Assembly: GCA_964617455.1 (NCBI GenBank)
Contig: CAZTYF010000002.1
Span: forward strand, 102,883 to 166,882
DNA: 64,000 nucleotides
Direction of reading: 5' to 3'
From: Monoglobus sp964617455
GTDB lineage: Bacteria > Bacillota > Clostridia > Monoglobales > Monoglobaceae
Every line of letters begins with the position of its first letter. Position 1 is the stretch's first letter. Positions 9,445-19,621 of the stretch are shown here, piece after piece. The notes beneath the pieces were generated by a model. The model saw nothing but the letters and a program-made list of their open reading frames with translations. It searched no databases and was not told the DNA's origin. A program made the position numbers and the translations under genes.

Positions 9445-12400
9445 ATGCTTAGAAAAAAGCTATCAGCTGTGCTTGCTCTTCTTGTATCATTGGCACTTGT
9501 GCTGACGGCGGCTCCCATCTATTCCTTTGCGGAGGAAGCGGATGCGCAGGCTCCGGCCCAAACCGAAACTCAAGAAGACAGTACCGTTGAAGAAGACGTC
9601 AGCTATATGATTGATGCCGATGGCAACAAGACCGAGCTGACCGATGAGATGAGAGAGGAGATCTACGCCGACGAAGAATCGGAAGATTCCGGTCTTGATG
9701 CCGTAGATGAGGAAGCTTTCTTCGATAGAGAAGACGGAGAAGTGACCGTGGCGGAAGGCGAAGAGGCTACCGACGGTGACCAAGATGCGGTGACTGCCGA
9801 TATGAATGCCCTTGCCATTCCGGGAGATGCCTCAAACATCACGGAAGATTTCGATTTGCCCATAAAAGGCGAATTCGGTTCAACCATCACTTGGGCATCG
9901 TCCGACGAGAAAGTAGTGTCGGTTGACAACACCACGGGTCATGTGACGGTTAACCGCCCGGATGCTTCAAGCGGAGCCGGTGTTCAGGTAACCCTCACGG
10001 CTACGGTTACTCTCAATGCGGCAAGTGCGACCAAGGACTTGATTCTGACCGTTGCGGCTGTGGCACCCTCGGAGGACGCAGGCGTCGCTCAGGCAGACAT
10101 CGACATGGTTGAACTCCCCGCTGTTGATGCAGAGGGCAATGTCCTCGATGCCACGAATGTTACCGCCGGCTTTACCATGCCCACAACCGGATATTACGGT
10201 TCCGTTATCACCTATTCGATATCCACGGAATCCGGTCAGGATTGTTTGAGTGTTGACAACAAAACCGGCGCTGTTACCATTACCCAAAAGCCCGTTTTCA
10301 GCGGAAACGGCACAACGGAGTTTACCCTTACCGCAACCGCCACCTACAACGGCAAAACCGCCTCGAAGAGTTTCACTCTCGATTTGGTTGACGAGGAGCC
10401 CGTAACGGATGCGGAAAAGGCTTTGTATGACGTAAACAATGCAATCATCGGAGGAATTGACCCCGATAATGTTCGCCAGAGTTCCTTCTATCTTGAAGAC
10501 AAGGGCACGTACGGAACTCTCACTTGGGAGTCTTCCGACAGCAACATCCTGAGTCTCAAGGCAGGGGATTACGTAGGCGGCTCCGACGGTTCGGGCGATG
10601 ATGAAGGAAACGAAGATAATCTTCCTCCCGAAAATTTAGGCGGCTACACAGCCACTGTTACCATGCCCAAGGGCGGCTACAACTCAAGCGTTACCCTGAC
10701 GGTTAAATCAAATGTAAACGGCGCAGAGGCAGAGAGGGATATTCCTCTCACCATAGTTGCCAACAATACGGTCAAGGCTTTCCCCGCAGCCGAAGGATAC
10801 GGACAGTATTCCATAGGCGGACGCGGCGGTCAGGTTTACCATGTTACCAATTTGAATGCATCCGGCCCCGGCTCACTCCAGTACGGCGTTGAGGAAATGT
10901 CCGGCGCTCGAACCATCGTGTTTGATGTGGGCGGCGTTATTGACTTGACATCCTATGGTGCAAACCTTGTGCTCAAGGGCCTTAAGGGTGCAAATGTTAC
11001 GATTGCGGGCCAGACAGCTCCATATCCGGGTATTACCTTGAAGGGTTATGGCCTTGATATAAGTTCCACCCATGATGTTATAATCAGAAATATCAGAATC
11101 AGAATAGGTGATGTTCAAAAGGACGGCCTCTTTAACCAGACGGACCCCATGAGCGTCAGCGCCACTTCGAATTTGATTATTGACCACTGCACCTATCAGT
11201 GGGCCATTGATATGGAATTCCGTGTAGCGGGCAAAAACGTAACCTTCCAGAATATGCTGATGGGCAAAGGTCTTACCATAAACTCCACCCATGAAAAAGG
11301 CGGCCACTCCTACGGCGGCGCCATAAACGAAGGTTCATCGGCTGTTTCCTTCATCAAGACGATGATGACCGACAGTACCCAGCGTACGCCTCGTCTTGTT
11401 GATGCCGATTGGGTTGATTCCTACAATGTGTTGCTTTTCGACTGCGGCAACGGATTCGATGTTTATAACTATGAAGGACAAAACAGAAACGCCCTCTATA
11501 ATGTTCACGACAACTTTGCAAGAGGCGGAAGTGTTCAGTCCAACAAGACGCCTTTCAGAGTAGGCAGAGGTCGTGACTATTCCGGCGGCGTATTGTGCTA
11601 CTATAACAACAACTACACCTCAGGACAGAACAATGCCAAGGGCTTCGGCGAGGCGTCTCCGACCAATCAGAATGTACCCAGTAACGGTATAATGAATTTT
11701 GGAATCAAAGAGGACGGTAAAGTTGCGGACCTGAGCAGTATCACTCTTGATGAATGGAACAATGACCCTCGTTCCTATGACAATAACAACAAGAGCACGG
11801 TGGCCGGAACCAATGCCTATATGGATTATCCCCTTCCGGCTCCCCGCGGAGACATAATCCCCGTTGAAGGTGCGGACCTTGAAAATTCTTTGGTTAAATA
11901 TGCATTGAACGAAGATGGTTTAGGTCAAGGTATGGGCGCCACCAAACCCGCCAGGGATCTTTACGATACCATGGTTATGGCGGAGATGAAGGCAGGAACC
12001 ACAGGCTCCGTCGGTTTGACCAAGAGCCAGGTATCTCCGTTCTTCAATCAATTGGAAGCAAGACTCACGGAGCCTCAGCTTGACGAAAACGGAAACACCG
12101 TTATGGTGCCCGTTGACTACACGGCCCACAGAGCCGTTGAAGCGGATTCGAGCTCTCCCTCGGGCTTCAAATACGGTGAGCCTCACAACTACAAGGTAAC
12201 TCGGACATGGACGGCTCTCCAAGGTGCGGGCCCCGCTCTTAAAGGTTCCACGGATGCGAGCAACAAACCCATTAACTGGGATACGCACTTGGATGTAAAC
12301 ACGGAAACCAATCCGAATGCCGCAAATGTGTATGAGAAGAAATATTTGACCGATTTTGAGATAGGCGACTGGTGGGGCGAGTATTGCGGAGCTCCCGGCA

Positions 12401-15400
12401 AGATCCTCAAATACACCTATTATGACCCGGCAACCGGAAACTTCTATACCACATCCAATCCCGACACGATTGATGAGACAAAGTATGTGCCTATGGGAGC
12501 CCAGACGGCTTACCAAGAGGTAAAGAGAACCGTTGCGGACTTGATTCCCGCTCAGTGGGTATATGACAGAGATGCGCGGCATGCGGGCGAAGAAGGATAT
12601 AAGCCTGTTGCTCCCTTCATGCTCAAGTATATGACCGAGAAATATCCTTATCTCGAGAGCTACGAAAACTATAACGAATTTAAAGTTGCCCAGGCAAGCG
12701 GTAATCTCAAAGATTTTGAATTTGTCAATGAGTATACGGCAAGACAGATTCCTTGGGACGGTATGGGCGACGGTATCCCCAACTGGTACAAAGAATATAA
12801 GGGCTGGGACGTAACCCAATACTTGGCATCTGCCGTTGATCCCGAGACGGGATATACCTACCTTGAAGATTATATCAACTTTATGGCGGACGATGAGCCC
12901 GTGAATGTTGATATGACTCCTGCGGTTGCCGAGAACTTCAAAGTTATCCGCGGCGACAGCACCCGTCCCGACTTGCAGCCCGACAGATTGGGATACTCTT
13001 CCGCAGAGATCTCTTGGAACACCACATACAGAGCAACCTGCGTTATGGATTACGGCACGGAGCCCGGAAAGTATGACAAGAGTGTTGCCGTTGACTATAC
13101 CAACGCTCCGGACGGACTCCACACCTACCATGCGGTTACCATTGGAAATTTGCAGCCCAGCACCACGTATTATTACAGAGTAACAACCACCGATGAATTC
13201 GGACAGGTTACCGTAAGCGAAGGCGATGACCAGCAGGTTACCACGGCAGCCAAGCCGGAAGGCTCGTCTTTGATGCCTTCGGAGCCTCAGGTTCCCATCA
13301 CCGACGGTGTTATCCCGTACCTCAATCAAGTCAGAATAAACTGGACAGGAAATCCCGCCACAGACGAAGGATATGAGATTTACTACGACACGGTAAACCA
13401 TGGCCAAGATTATGCGGCATACGCAAACAAACTTACGGGACTCAGCTTGACCACCAAGAAACAGGTAATAACGGGACTTGAGAATAACGTCAAGTACTAC
13501 TTCTTGGTAGTTGCCACCAACTTCAACGGAAGGACTCCCTCGAGAGTGGTTGAGGCAACGCCTTCGGGAGTTATATATGACTTCAACTTCCCGGAGATGA
13601 ACGAGGACGAGAGATATGAGTTCCTCACAAAGAGGTTTATGTATGTTTTGGGCGGCCAGGTGTCCATCCAAAAAGACCCCGACACGGGAGAGAATGTTCT
13701 CATGATGTTGGATGAGACAAACTCCCACGGCGTAAACACTCACCTCACTCTTCCCATAACTCAGGAAGACAAGATGACCTATAATGTTCGCCTGAAAGTT
13801 TTGTATCAGAAGCAGACGGACGGTCTCAACGGAATGGTTACCGAAGGCGGAGACGGCATGACGAAGACCGGAACCGATGAGCACAACACGTGGCAGCTCA
13901 ACTTCTCCAAAGATCCTATGGTAAATGAGGATAAGGATTCCTCCAAGACGGTACTTTGGGATTCCGCATTCTCCATTTATCTCGATGCATCTTCCGAGGC
14001 CGATGCGCAGTTGGTACCAATAGACGAGAAGAACGATGTATACAGATCGGATGGAACGGTGGAAACACCGGTACTTAAATTCGGTACGGTTGAATCCGGA
14101 AAATATCTCATAGGCAGAACGGGAACGCCCAAGGTTGGCGACCTCAATATAGACAAGATACCCTCTAAACCCAAGACCAAGGACGAGGTGGATGTAAAAG
14201 GCGAAGACGGACATGAGTATGTATTGCCCTACTTCAGCGCAGGAGAATCCTACGTATCCGAGACGGGCAACAAGGACAAGGACAGCCTCCGTTCAACGGG
14301 TTATGAGCTGAGTGTTTACAAGCGCACATCCCCCTATGGCGATGCGGTATTCTCCGACCAGGAGGACACGGACAAGACCTTGCATGGAATATGGTATTAT
14401 CAGAAAGGTTCAACCACTTATCAGGATATCAAAGTCGTTGTGGATTCCGTGAACAATTTGATTAATGTGACCATTACCGACGATAACGGCAATGTGGTTT
14501 CCACCGCCAACGGCGAGTTCAGCGAAAACATCGACCCGCCCTATAACATAGGAAAAATCGAGCTTAAGTCTCGTAACGACGGATTCTCTTGGGTAAATAT
14601 AGAGAGAATTACGGTTTCGAACGGCGACGGCACAACCACGGTTCAGCCTGCACCTGTTCAGCCCGGCGCAACCACACCGGGCGGCGGCGGAGCAAGCTCC
14701 GGCGGCTCCGGTTCGGGCGGAGGCTTCGGCGGCGGTTCAAGCTCGGGCGGTTCCACTCCTGCTCCCACTTCCGAACCTGTCGAGTCGAGTGAGCCCACGG
14801 ATGTACCGGAAGCAACGCAAACTCCGGAGGTTCCCGTAACTTCCGAATATACCGACCTTACGGGATATGAATGGGCAGAAGAGTCCATTGCCGCTCTGTC
14901 CGAGTTAGGCATTGTGAACGGCACCGGCGACGGCAAGTTCTCACCGGCACAGAACGTAACGAGAGCAGAGTTCACAACGATGCTCATGAGGGCGTTTGGT
15001 GAGGATACCACAGCCGCAGCCACCACCTTTGCGGATGTTGCCGCAGACGAGTGGTACACCGTTCCCATCGGAAAGGCGGTTGCTTTGGGAATTGCCAACG
15101 GATACGAAGACGGAACCTTTGGCCTGAATGACAACATCACCCGTGAGGATATGATGGTTATGGCATACAGGACCACAACCGCTCTCGGAATCGATATCCC
15201 GCAGAAGAAAGCCTATGACAGCTTTGTCGACCAAGGAGATATCAGCGACTATGCGGTAGAGGCAGTTGAAAAGATGTACTGTGCGGAAATAATCAATGGC
15301 ATAGGCGGAGGAATGTTAGATCCTAAGGGTTATGCAGACCGCGCCCAGTCAGCTAAAATAATATATGGATTAATAAATATGGAGGGAACTGTTAATGAGT

Positions 15401-15402
15401 AA
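9445..15402 (+). CDS. Cell-surface SLH-anchored pectate lyase (PL1-like), multidomain
   Basis: A 1985-residue exported enzyme. Signal peptide 1-29, an acidic stretch, then three atrophied bacterial Ig-like domains (about 110-430, with ITWASSDEKVVSVD and LTWESSDSNILSL cores). The pectate lyase domain (about 445-850) opens with AFPAAEGYGQYSIGGRGG and contains the polysaccharide-lyase-1-type LIIDHCTYQWAIDMEF, GGHSYGGAIN and R-rich strands of the beta-helix. A calcium-loop-like GDGIPNWYK...GYTYLEDYIN follows, then two fibronectin III domains (about 1175-1375), a carbohydrate-binding-like region, a Gly/Ser-Pro/Thr linker (about 1740-1800), and three C-terminal SLH repeats. PL1 enzymes cleave polygalacturonate by beta-elimination; exact substrate and action pattern are not visible. 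It overlaps the next gene by 8 bases (ATGAGTAA), so translation is probably coupled. Confidence 0.9.
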   Translation: MLRKKLSAVLALLVSLALVLTAAPIYSFAEEADAQAPAQTETQEDSTVEEDVSYMIDADGNKTELTDEMREEIYADEESEDSGLDAVDEEAFFDREDGEVTVAEGEEATDGDQDAVTADMNALAIPGDASNITEDFDLPIKGEFGSTITWASSDEKVVSVDNTTGHVTVNRPDASSGAGVQVTLTATVTLNAASATKDLILTVAAVAPSEDAGVAQADIDMVELPAVDAEGNVLDATNVTAGFTMPTTGYYGSVITYSISTESGQDCLSVDNKTGAVTITQKPVFSGNGTTEFTLTATATYNGKTASKSFTLDLVDEEPVTDAEKALYDVNNAIIGGIDPDNVRQSSFYLEDKGTYGTLTWESSDSNILSLKAGDYVGGSDGSGDDEGNEDNLPPENLGGYTATVTMPKGGYNSSVTLTVKSNVNGAEAERDIPLTIVANNTVKAFPAAEGYGQYSIGGRGGQVYHVTNLNASGPGSLQYGVEEMSGARTIVFDVGGVIDLTSYGANLVLKGLKGANVTIAGQTAPYPGITLKGYGLDISSTHDVIIRNIRIRIGDVQKDGLFNQTDPMSVSATSNLIIDHCTYQWAIDMEFRVAGKNVTFQNMLMGKGLTINSTHEKGGHSYGGAINEGSSAVSFIKTMMTDSTQRTPRLVDADWVDSYNVLLFDCGNGFDVYNYEGQNRNALYNVHDNFARGGSVQSNKTPFRVGRGRDYSGGVLCYYNNNYTSGQNNAKGFGEASPTNQNVPSNGIMNFGIKEDGKVADLSSITLDEWNNDPRSYDNNNKSTVAGTNAYMDYPLPAPRGDIIPVEGADLENSLVKYALNEDGLGQGMGATKPARDLYDTMVMAEMKAGTTGSVGLTKSQVSPFFNQLEARLTEPQLDENGNTVMVPVDYTAHRAVEADSSSPSGFKYGEPHNYKVTRTWTALQGAGPALKGSTDASNKPINWDTHLDVNTETNPNAANVYEKKYLTDFEIGDWWGEYCGAPGKILKYTYYDPATGNFYTTSNPDTIDETKYVPMGAQTAYQEVKRTVADLIPAQWVYDRDARHAGEEGYKPVAPFMLKYMTEKYPYLESYENYNEFKVAQASGNLKDFEFVNEYTARQIPWDGMGDGIPNWYKEYKGWDVTQYLASAVDPETGYTYLEDYINFMADDEPVNVDMTPAVAENFKVIRGDSTRPDLQPDRLGYSSAEISWNTTYRATCVMDYGTEPGKYDKSVAVDYTNAPDGLHTYHAVTIGNLQPSTTYYYRVTTTDEFGQVTVSEGDDQQVTTAAKPEGSSLMPSEPQVPITDGVIPYLNQVRINWTGNPATDEGYEIYYDTVNHGQDYAAYANKLTGLSLTTKKQVITGLENNVKYYFLVVATNFNGRTPSRVVEATPSGVIYDFNFPEMNEDERYEFLTKRFMYVLGGQVSIQKDPDTGENVLMMLDETNSHGVNTHLTLPITQEDKMTYNVRLKVLYQKQTDGLNGMVTEGGDGMTKTGTDEHNTWQLNFSKDPMVNEDKDSSKTVLWDSAFSIYLDASSEADAQLVPIDEKNDVYRSDGTVETPVLKFGTVESGKYLIGRTGTPKVGDLNIDKIPSKPKTKDEVDVKGEDGHEYVLPYFSAGESYVSETGNKDKDSLRSTGYELSVYKRTSPYGDAVFSDQEDTDKTLHGIWYYQKGSTTYQDIKVVVDSVNNLINVTITDDNGNVVSTANGEFSENIDPPYNIGKIELKSRNDGFSWVNIERITVSNGDGTTTVQPAPVQPGATTPGGGGASSGGSGSGGGFGGGSSSGGSTPAPTSEPVESSEPTDVPEATQTPEVPVTSEYTDLTGYEWAEESIAALSELGIVNGTGDGKFSPAQNVTRAEFTTMLMRAFGEDTTAAATTFADVAADEWYTVPIGKAVALGIANGYEDGTFGLNDNITREDMMVMAYRTTTALGIDIPQKKAYDSFVDQGDISDYAVEAVEKMYCAEIINGIGGGMLDPKGYADRAQSAKIIYGLINMEGTVNE

Positions 15403-18340
15403 ATTTAGAAAAGTAATATCAATGCTGTTGGCAGTCGCCATGGTTCTGAGTATGGCAAGCATGGTTGCATTTGCCGACGAAACCGATACCGACGCCGCAC
15501 CTGCGGGTGCGGGGGTATCGGAGTCAATCGATGAAGCAACGGCATCCCAAGCTCCCGATGTGGATACATCCACCAGCGAGCAGGAGGCGGCCAATGCGGT
15601 TATCGGCTCCGCTTCGACGACGGAGATTGCCAACCTTCCCAATGATGAGGTTGCATACGCTGCGGATTACAAGTTTGACTACGGTCTTGGCTTGTTCGAG
15701 CTTCTTCCCGACGGATATTGGCAGACCCAGCAGGTTACGAGGGCCGATTTCGCCACCGTTGTTGCAAAAATGTTAAAGGCCAACACCGCCGGTTATCCCC
15801 GGTATGGACAGAAACCCTACAGCGATGTGGATGAAAGCGTAGATTCCTATCCCGCTATTTGCTACCTGACGGAAATCGGTATCTTGCAGGGTGACGGCGA
15901 CACAATGTTCAGACCCAACGACCCGATTCTTGTGAATGAAGCGTCCAAGATGGTTATGTGCGCATTGGGATATCAGCCGGCTTGCGAAGCTACGGCAGGC
16001 GGATTCCCCGAGGGATATACCACCTTTGCCCTCAGAGAGGGTATCTACAACGGACTGAGCCTCAGCTACACAAACTCAATGACGGCGATGGAGATGTCAA
16101 GGTTAGTCAGAAACGCCATGGAAGCCTACATCCTCGAAACCATCTCCTATGATTCCGAAGGCGGAGAAGTTAAGGTTATCCAGAGCACCAAGACTCTCCT
16201 TACGGAAACATACAAGATGACCAGCGCAAGAGGTATAGTGGAAGGTACGTATTATTCATACCTCAACAATGCCCAGGTTGAACTTGAGAACGAAGTCGTT
16301 ATCTCCAATGTAATTGCGGATGTTGACGGTGTGAAGAATGTGAACTTAGGTTCCGTTACATACCAGTTTGCAGACAATATGGATTTAGAGTCCTATGTGG
16401 GTTATGCGGTAAACTTCTACTATCTTGAAGATGTATCGGGATACAGAAGAGATTACATAGCATATTTCGAGCCTCGGGATAGCTATAACTTGGTTTATGA
16501 CATAGACGGCAAGGATATCACAAACTTGACCAAAACCGAAATGACCTATGACGACGGCAACGGAAGAATTAAGAGATTTGATTTGTCAAGTGCGGCCATA
16601 TCATATAACGGAGTTCCCACAACCACAAAGCTTAACGAGCCCTTGGTTATTGAGCAAGGCCACGTTAAGGTTATTTGCCACAATTCAAGTCTGGTTCCGG
16701 ATGCCGTTATAATTGAAGAGCAGAATGACGGCCTGTATGAGAGATACAATTCGTCCACATATCAGGTTATATTCCAGAACAATATGACAGCCAATATGCC
16801 GGCCCTCATATTTGACGATTCATATCACACAAGACTCACATTGGACGGCAAAAATATTGAGCCCACGGATTTGCAGAAGAACGATGTAATCACGTATTCC
16901 GTAAGTGAAGACGGAATGTACATCACCGCTTATGTATCGAGAAATGTAATCGAAGATGCCACGGTTGAGTCAATATACAAAGAGCAGTATGCAAACGGCA
17001 AGACCTATGATGTATTGGTTGTAAACGGTCAGTCCTACTTCAAGTCCATTGACCTCAACAAGACCATCAGCGCAGGATTTGCCAGCGACTTCCAGCTCAC
17101 CTATGACGGCAGAATCGCAGGCACCAATGCCGCAGGTTCGGGCAAAGGCAATTACGGTTATCTGATTGATTTCAGTGCCGGCGGAGACACTTTTGATACT
17201 TGCTTCTATGCCAAGATTCTTGATATGAACGGCTCAATCAATGAATACAGATCGGCGGGCAAGGTAATGTCGAATGTTGTAAATCCGGGCTCTCCCGGAC
17301 GTGTAGGTCTGAATGAAGTTATCGGTTCTCAGAAGGCTCTCGACATATTTGCTCAAACCTTTGCGACACCTCAGCTTATAACCTACGAGCTCAATGGCAG
17401 CGGCCAGATTAAGACCATCTATAAGGCTCCCGATTATACCCAGGCGGCTCCGGGCGAGGATACTTTCGGTTTGTATTTCAGCGGTACATCACCCTATGCA
17501 AATCACCTGTTGCAGAACTGCGCCGTAACGGAAGACACCGTAATATTCAATGCTCCCTATGTATACAGCGACAGAGACGAAGACTATTCCGTTCTGACCC
17601 TTGAGGATTTGACCGAGGATTCATATTCCGTTGACGTTTATGACATTTTCAACGGAATTGCAAATGCCATAGTTATCAAGGACGTAGATCCCAGCAACCT
17701 GTCCAACACTGCCGGCGTTATGTTGGTAGATGAAGTTGTCAAGGCTTGGGATGCGGAAAATCAGCTTGAGGTTACGGAGATTCTCGGCTGGGTTAAAGGC
17801 GAAAAGATCAGCATTGAGGTTAAAGACCCCGTTACACCGAGAACTTCCATCAGTGCTATGGGCGTAGATAAAACCGATACGATTGCCCAAATTGAGCCGG
17901 AATTCGAGACAAGGGACGGTCAAAAAGTTAAGGTTGGTATCGGTCGAGGCGATGTTATCCAGTATAACACGACAGCCAAAGGTTACCTCAACTCCTTCAG
18001 ACTTCTGTTTAACTGCTACAACAGAATAAACAGCGAGAATTACGGCGAGTGGAACGAGGACGGCGATACGGATTCTAACAGAATCACCTCCGGGGAGGAC
18101 ATCCGTGCAATCTATGCCAAGGTTATAAACGCCTATGACTACTTCATGGTTGCCACTTCAAGATTTGATGACATGACCTGGTACAGAACTTATCCCACAA
18201 ACGGCACGGAGATTTACATCTATGACCAAGTAAAGGATGAAATCAGAATAGGTGAGCCCTTCGATATCCAGGTTGACGACAAGGTATTTGTCAAGGTAAA
18301 CAACGGCGACGAGAACTATGTAATCGTTGTATATCAATAA
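15395..18340 (+). CDS. Secreted SLH-domain protein, S-layer-like, coupled to the pectate lyase
   Basis: A 981-residue exported protein. Signal peptide 1-27 (ending MVAFA). Three SLH-like repeats follow at about 85-250; the second is the clearest (PYSDVDESVDSYPAICYL, then GILQGDGDTMFRPNDPI), while the first and third are degenerate. The remaining 730 residues resemble the body of the 2260 protein in composition (Asp, Asn, Tyr, Val, short strands) and have no recognisable domain. The ATG at 15395 lies inside the end of the pectate lyase gene and is preceded by GGAGGG (15381-15386), indicating coupled translation. A strong terminator follows. S-layer or wall-scaffold function is inferred from architecture only. 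Confidence 0.87.
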   Translation: MSKFRKVISMLLAVAMVLSMASMVAFADETDTDAAPAGAGVSESIDEATASQAPDVDTSTSEQEAANAVIGSASTTEIANLPNDEVAYAADYKFDYGLGLFELLPDGYWQTQQVTRADFATVVAKMLKANTAGYPRYGQKPYSDVDESVDSYPAICYLTEIGILQGDGDTMFRPNDPILVNEASKMVMCALGYQPACEATAGGFPEGYTTFALREGIYNGLSLSYTNSMTAMEMSRLVRNAMEAYILETISYDSEGGEVKVIQSTKTLLTETYKMTSARGIVEGTYYSYLNNAQVELENEVVISNVIADVDGVKNVNLGSVTYQFADNMDLESYVGYAVNFYYLEDVSGYRRDYIAYFEPRDSYNLVYDIDGKDITNLTKTEMTYDDGNGRIKRFDLSSAAISYNGVPTTTKLNEPLVIEQGHVKVICHNSSLVPDAVIIEEQNDGLYERYNSSTYQVIFQNNMTANMPALIFDDSYHTRLTLDGKNIEPTDLQKNDVITYSVSEDGMYITAYVSRNVIEDATVESIYKEQYANGKTYDVLVVNGQSYFKSIDLNKTISAGFASDFQLTYDGRIAGTNAAGSGKGNYGYLIDFSAGGDTFDTCFYAKILDMNGSINEYRSAGKVMSNVVNPGSPGRVGLNEVIGSQKALDIFAQTFATPQLITYELNGSGQIKTIYKAPDYTQAAPGEDTFGLYFSGTSPYANHLLQNCAVTEDTVIFNAPYVYSDRDEDYSVLTLEDLTEDSYSVDVYDIFNGIANAIVIKDVDPSNLSNTAGVMLVDEVVKAWDAENQLEVTEILGWVKGEKISIEVKDPVTPRTSISAMGVDKTDTIAQIEPEFETRDGQKVKVGIGRGDVIQYNTTAKGYLNSFRLLFNCYNRINSENYGEWNEDGDTDSNRITSGEDIRAIYAKVINAYDYFMVATSRFDDMTWYRTYPTNGTEIYIYDQVKDEIRIGEPFDIQVDDKVFVKVNNGDENYVIVVYQ

Positions 18341-18352
18341 GACATAATCCGA

Positions 18353-18382
18353 AAAGCGGCAGGTGAATGCCTGCCGCTTTTT
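18353..18382 (+). terminator. Rho-independent terminator of the SLH operon
   Basis: Perfect stem AAAGCGGCAGG/CCTGCCGCTTT with a 6-base loop, running into a T tract. It lies 13 bases after the last SLH stop codon. Confidence 0.92.
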
Positions 18383-18397
18383 CAACGGAATTTTAAG

Positions 18398-18514
18398 AAC
18401 TTTTTTCTGCTTTTGGGTGGCGGCGACTTGCCTTTCCAATCCTTTTTCGGAGGAACTGCTTTGGTGACATCGGACGTCCGGCAGATCCTTTGCACCCAAA
18501 AGCCGAAAAAAGTT
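18398..18514. repeat. 117-nt element bounded by 22-nt inverted repeats
   Basis: The left arm 18398-18419 and right arm 18493-18514 are inverted copies matching at 21 of 22 positions; each holds the shared core GCTTTTGGGTG or its complement. The 73-nt interior contains the palindrome CGGACGTCCG and smaller hairpins. As RNA it would fold into one long hairpin. It lies between the SLH-operon terminator and the next promoter and encodes no protein I can see. It could be a MITE-like element, an insulating terminator or a structured RNA. Confidence 0.65.
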
Positions 18515-18524
18515 TTTTTCGATA

Positions 18525-18553
18525 TTGACAAAGGAGAAAAAAAAGAGTAAAAT
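18525..18553 (+). promoter_or_regulatory. Sigma-A promoter of the dehydratase/activase operon
   Basis: Consensus TTGACA (18525-18530), 17-base spacer, TAAAAT (18548-18553). Because transcription would start near 18560, it rules out start codons upstream of this in the following frame and supports the TTG at 18630. Confidence 0.8.
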
Positions 18554-18629
18554 CATAAATTGGAGGTATGTGCGATTTCAATCGTATATATTGTATGTTG
18601 CAATTGTATCGGAGATAGGGAGTGATTTT

Positions 18630-19613
18630 TTGAAGATCGGAATTCCGCGGGCGCTGTTGTTTCAATACTACTATCCCCTGTGGCGGTCACTGTTCGAACG
18701 CTTGGGCTGCGAAGTTGTTTTATCCGACAAATCTACCAAGAACTTGGTTCAAAAAGGTATTGCGGTCACCGTCCCGGAAATTTGTCTCCCGATTAAAATA
18801 TATAACGGCCACGTCATAAATTTGATAGAAAAAAATGTCGACTATATTTTCTGTCCGCGGTTTGTCCACATAGAAAAGGGTTACTGGTTCTGCCCCAAAT
18901 ATATCGGGCTTCCGGAATTGGTGTGGAAAACCATCCCCGAGGCGAAGATTTTAAGTATCGATATAGATTGCAGGCGGGAAGATACCGCAGACCTCAAATG
19001 CTATATGCCTATCGCCGAAAAATTGGGGATACCGTCCCGCAAATTTAGGCAGGCCCTCAACGGAGCCATTGAAGATTACAAGGAGTTCAGAGGCCTGTGC
19101 ACAAGGGGACTTTCCCTTGACGAGGCGGCAGAGGTTATGTATAACGGCAAAAAGCCGGAGGACTTTATTCACCCCGAATGTGACACAACAATCGGCCTTT
19201 TGGGATATATATACAACGTCTATGATCCGTTCATAAGTATGAACATAATCGAAAAACTTCGAGAACTGGATGTAAATGTGATAACTTTTGATATGCTCAG
19301 GCATGAAGACCTCCTGAAACACAGAAGCGAGGAGACGAGGCGGATATTTTGGACATTTCCGGATAAGCTTTATCAGGCGGCAACTTACATGATAAAAGAC
19401 CTCGGAGTTCAAGGTTTGATACATATAACGGCGTTCGGCTGCGGGCCCGACTCTATAGTGGGCAAGGAAATCGAGCACGATTATGCCGATTCCGGCGTGC
19501 CCTTTATGACCCTCAGAATAGACGAACACACCGGCGAGAGCCATTTGCAGACGCGGATTGAGGCTTTTACGGATATGATTAAGAGGAAGATCCGCAAGGT
19601 AAACGAGAGGTGA
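18630..19613 (+). CDS. Acyl-CoA dehydratase activase-related protein (DUF2229-like)
   Basis: A 327-residue cytoplasmic protein starting (TTG) LKIGIPRALLFQYYYPLW, the characteristic opening of activase-related proteins of the 2-hydroxyacyl-CoA dehydratase superfamily. Conserved features are KNLVQKGIAVTVPEICLPIK near 37-56, FCPRFV, and several cysteines that could ligate an iron-sulfur cluster (CLP, FCP, GCGP). The start is the TTG at 18630, preceded by AGGGAGTGA; the longer open frame begins at the promoter itself. It leads a unit with 19622 (dehydratase-like) and 20855 (ATPase activase). Homologues are usually conserved hypothetical proteins; an activase-driven low-potential reduction is inferred, substrate unknown. 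Confidence 0.82.
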   Translation: MKIGIPRALLFQYYYPLWRSLFERLGCEVVLSDKSTKNLVQKGIAVTVPEICLPIKIYNGHVINLIEKNVDYIFCPRFVHIEKGYWFCPKYIGLPELVWKTIPEAKILSIDIDCRREDTADLKCYMPIAEKLGIPSRKFRQALNGAIEDYKEFRGLCTRGLSLDEAAEVMYNGKKPEDFIHPECDTTIGLLGYIYNVYDPFISMNIIEKLRELDVNVITFDMLRHEDLLKHRSEETRRIFWTFPDKLYQAATYMIKDLGVQGLIHITAFGCGPDSIVGKEIEHDYADSGVPFMTLRIDEHTGESHLQTRIEAFTDMIKRKIRKVNER

Positions 19614-19621
19614 TTTGAAAA

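Noticed and set aside
11920..14214. A 764-codon open frame on the minus strand
   Set aside because: It lies wholly antisense to the pectate lyase gene, has no ribosome site, and its translation has no domain features; it follows from the codon bias of the plus-strand gene. Other long minus frames under the SLH genes are rejected for the same reason.
18525..18629. Longer start for the activase-related gene
   Set aside because: The extra 35 residues are coded across the promoter (TTGACA at 18525), and family members begin at KIGIPRALL.
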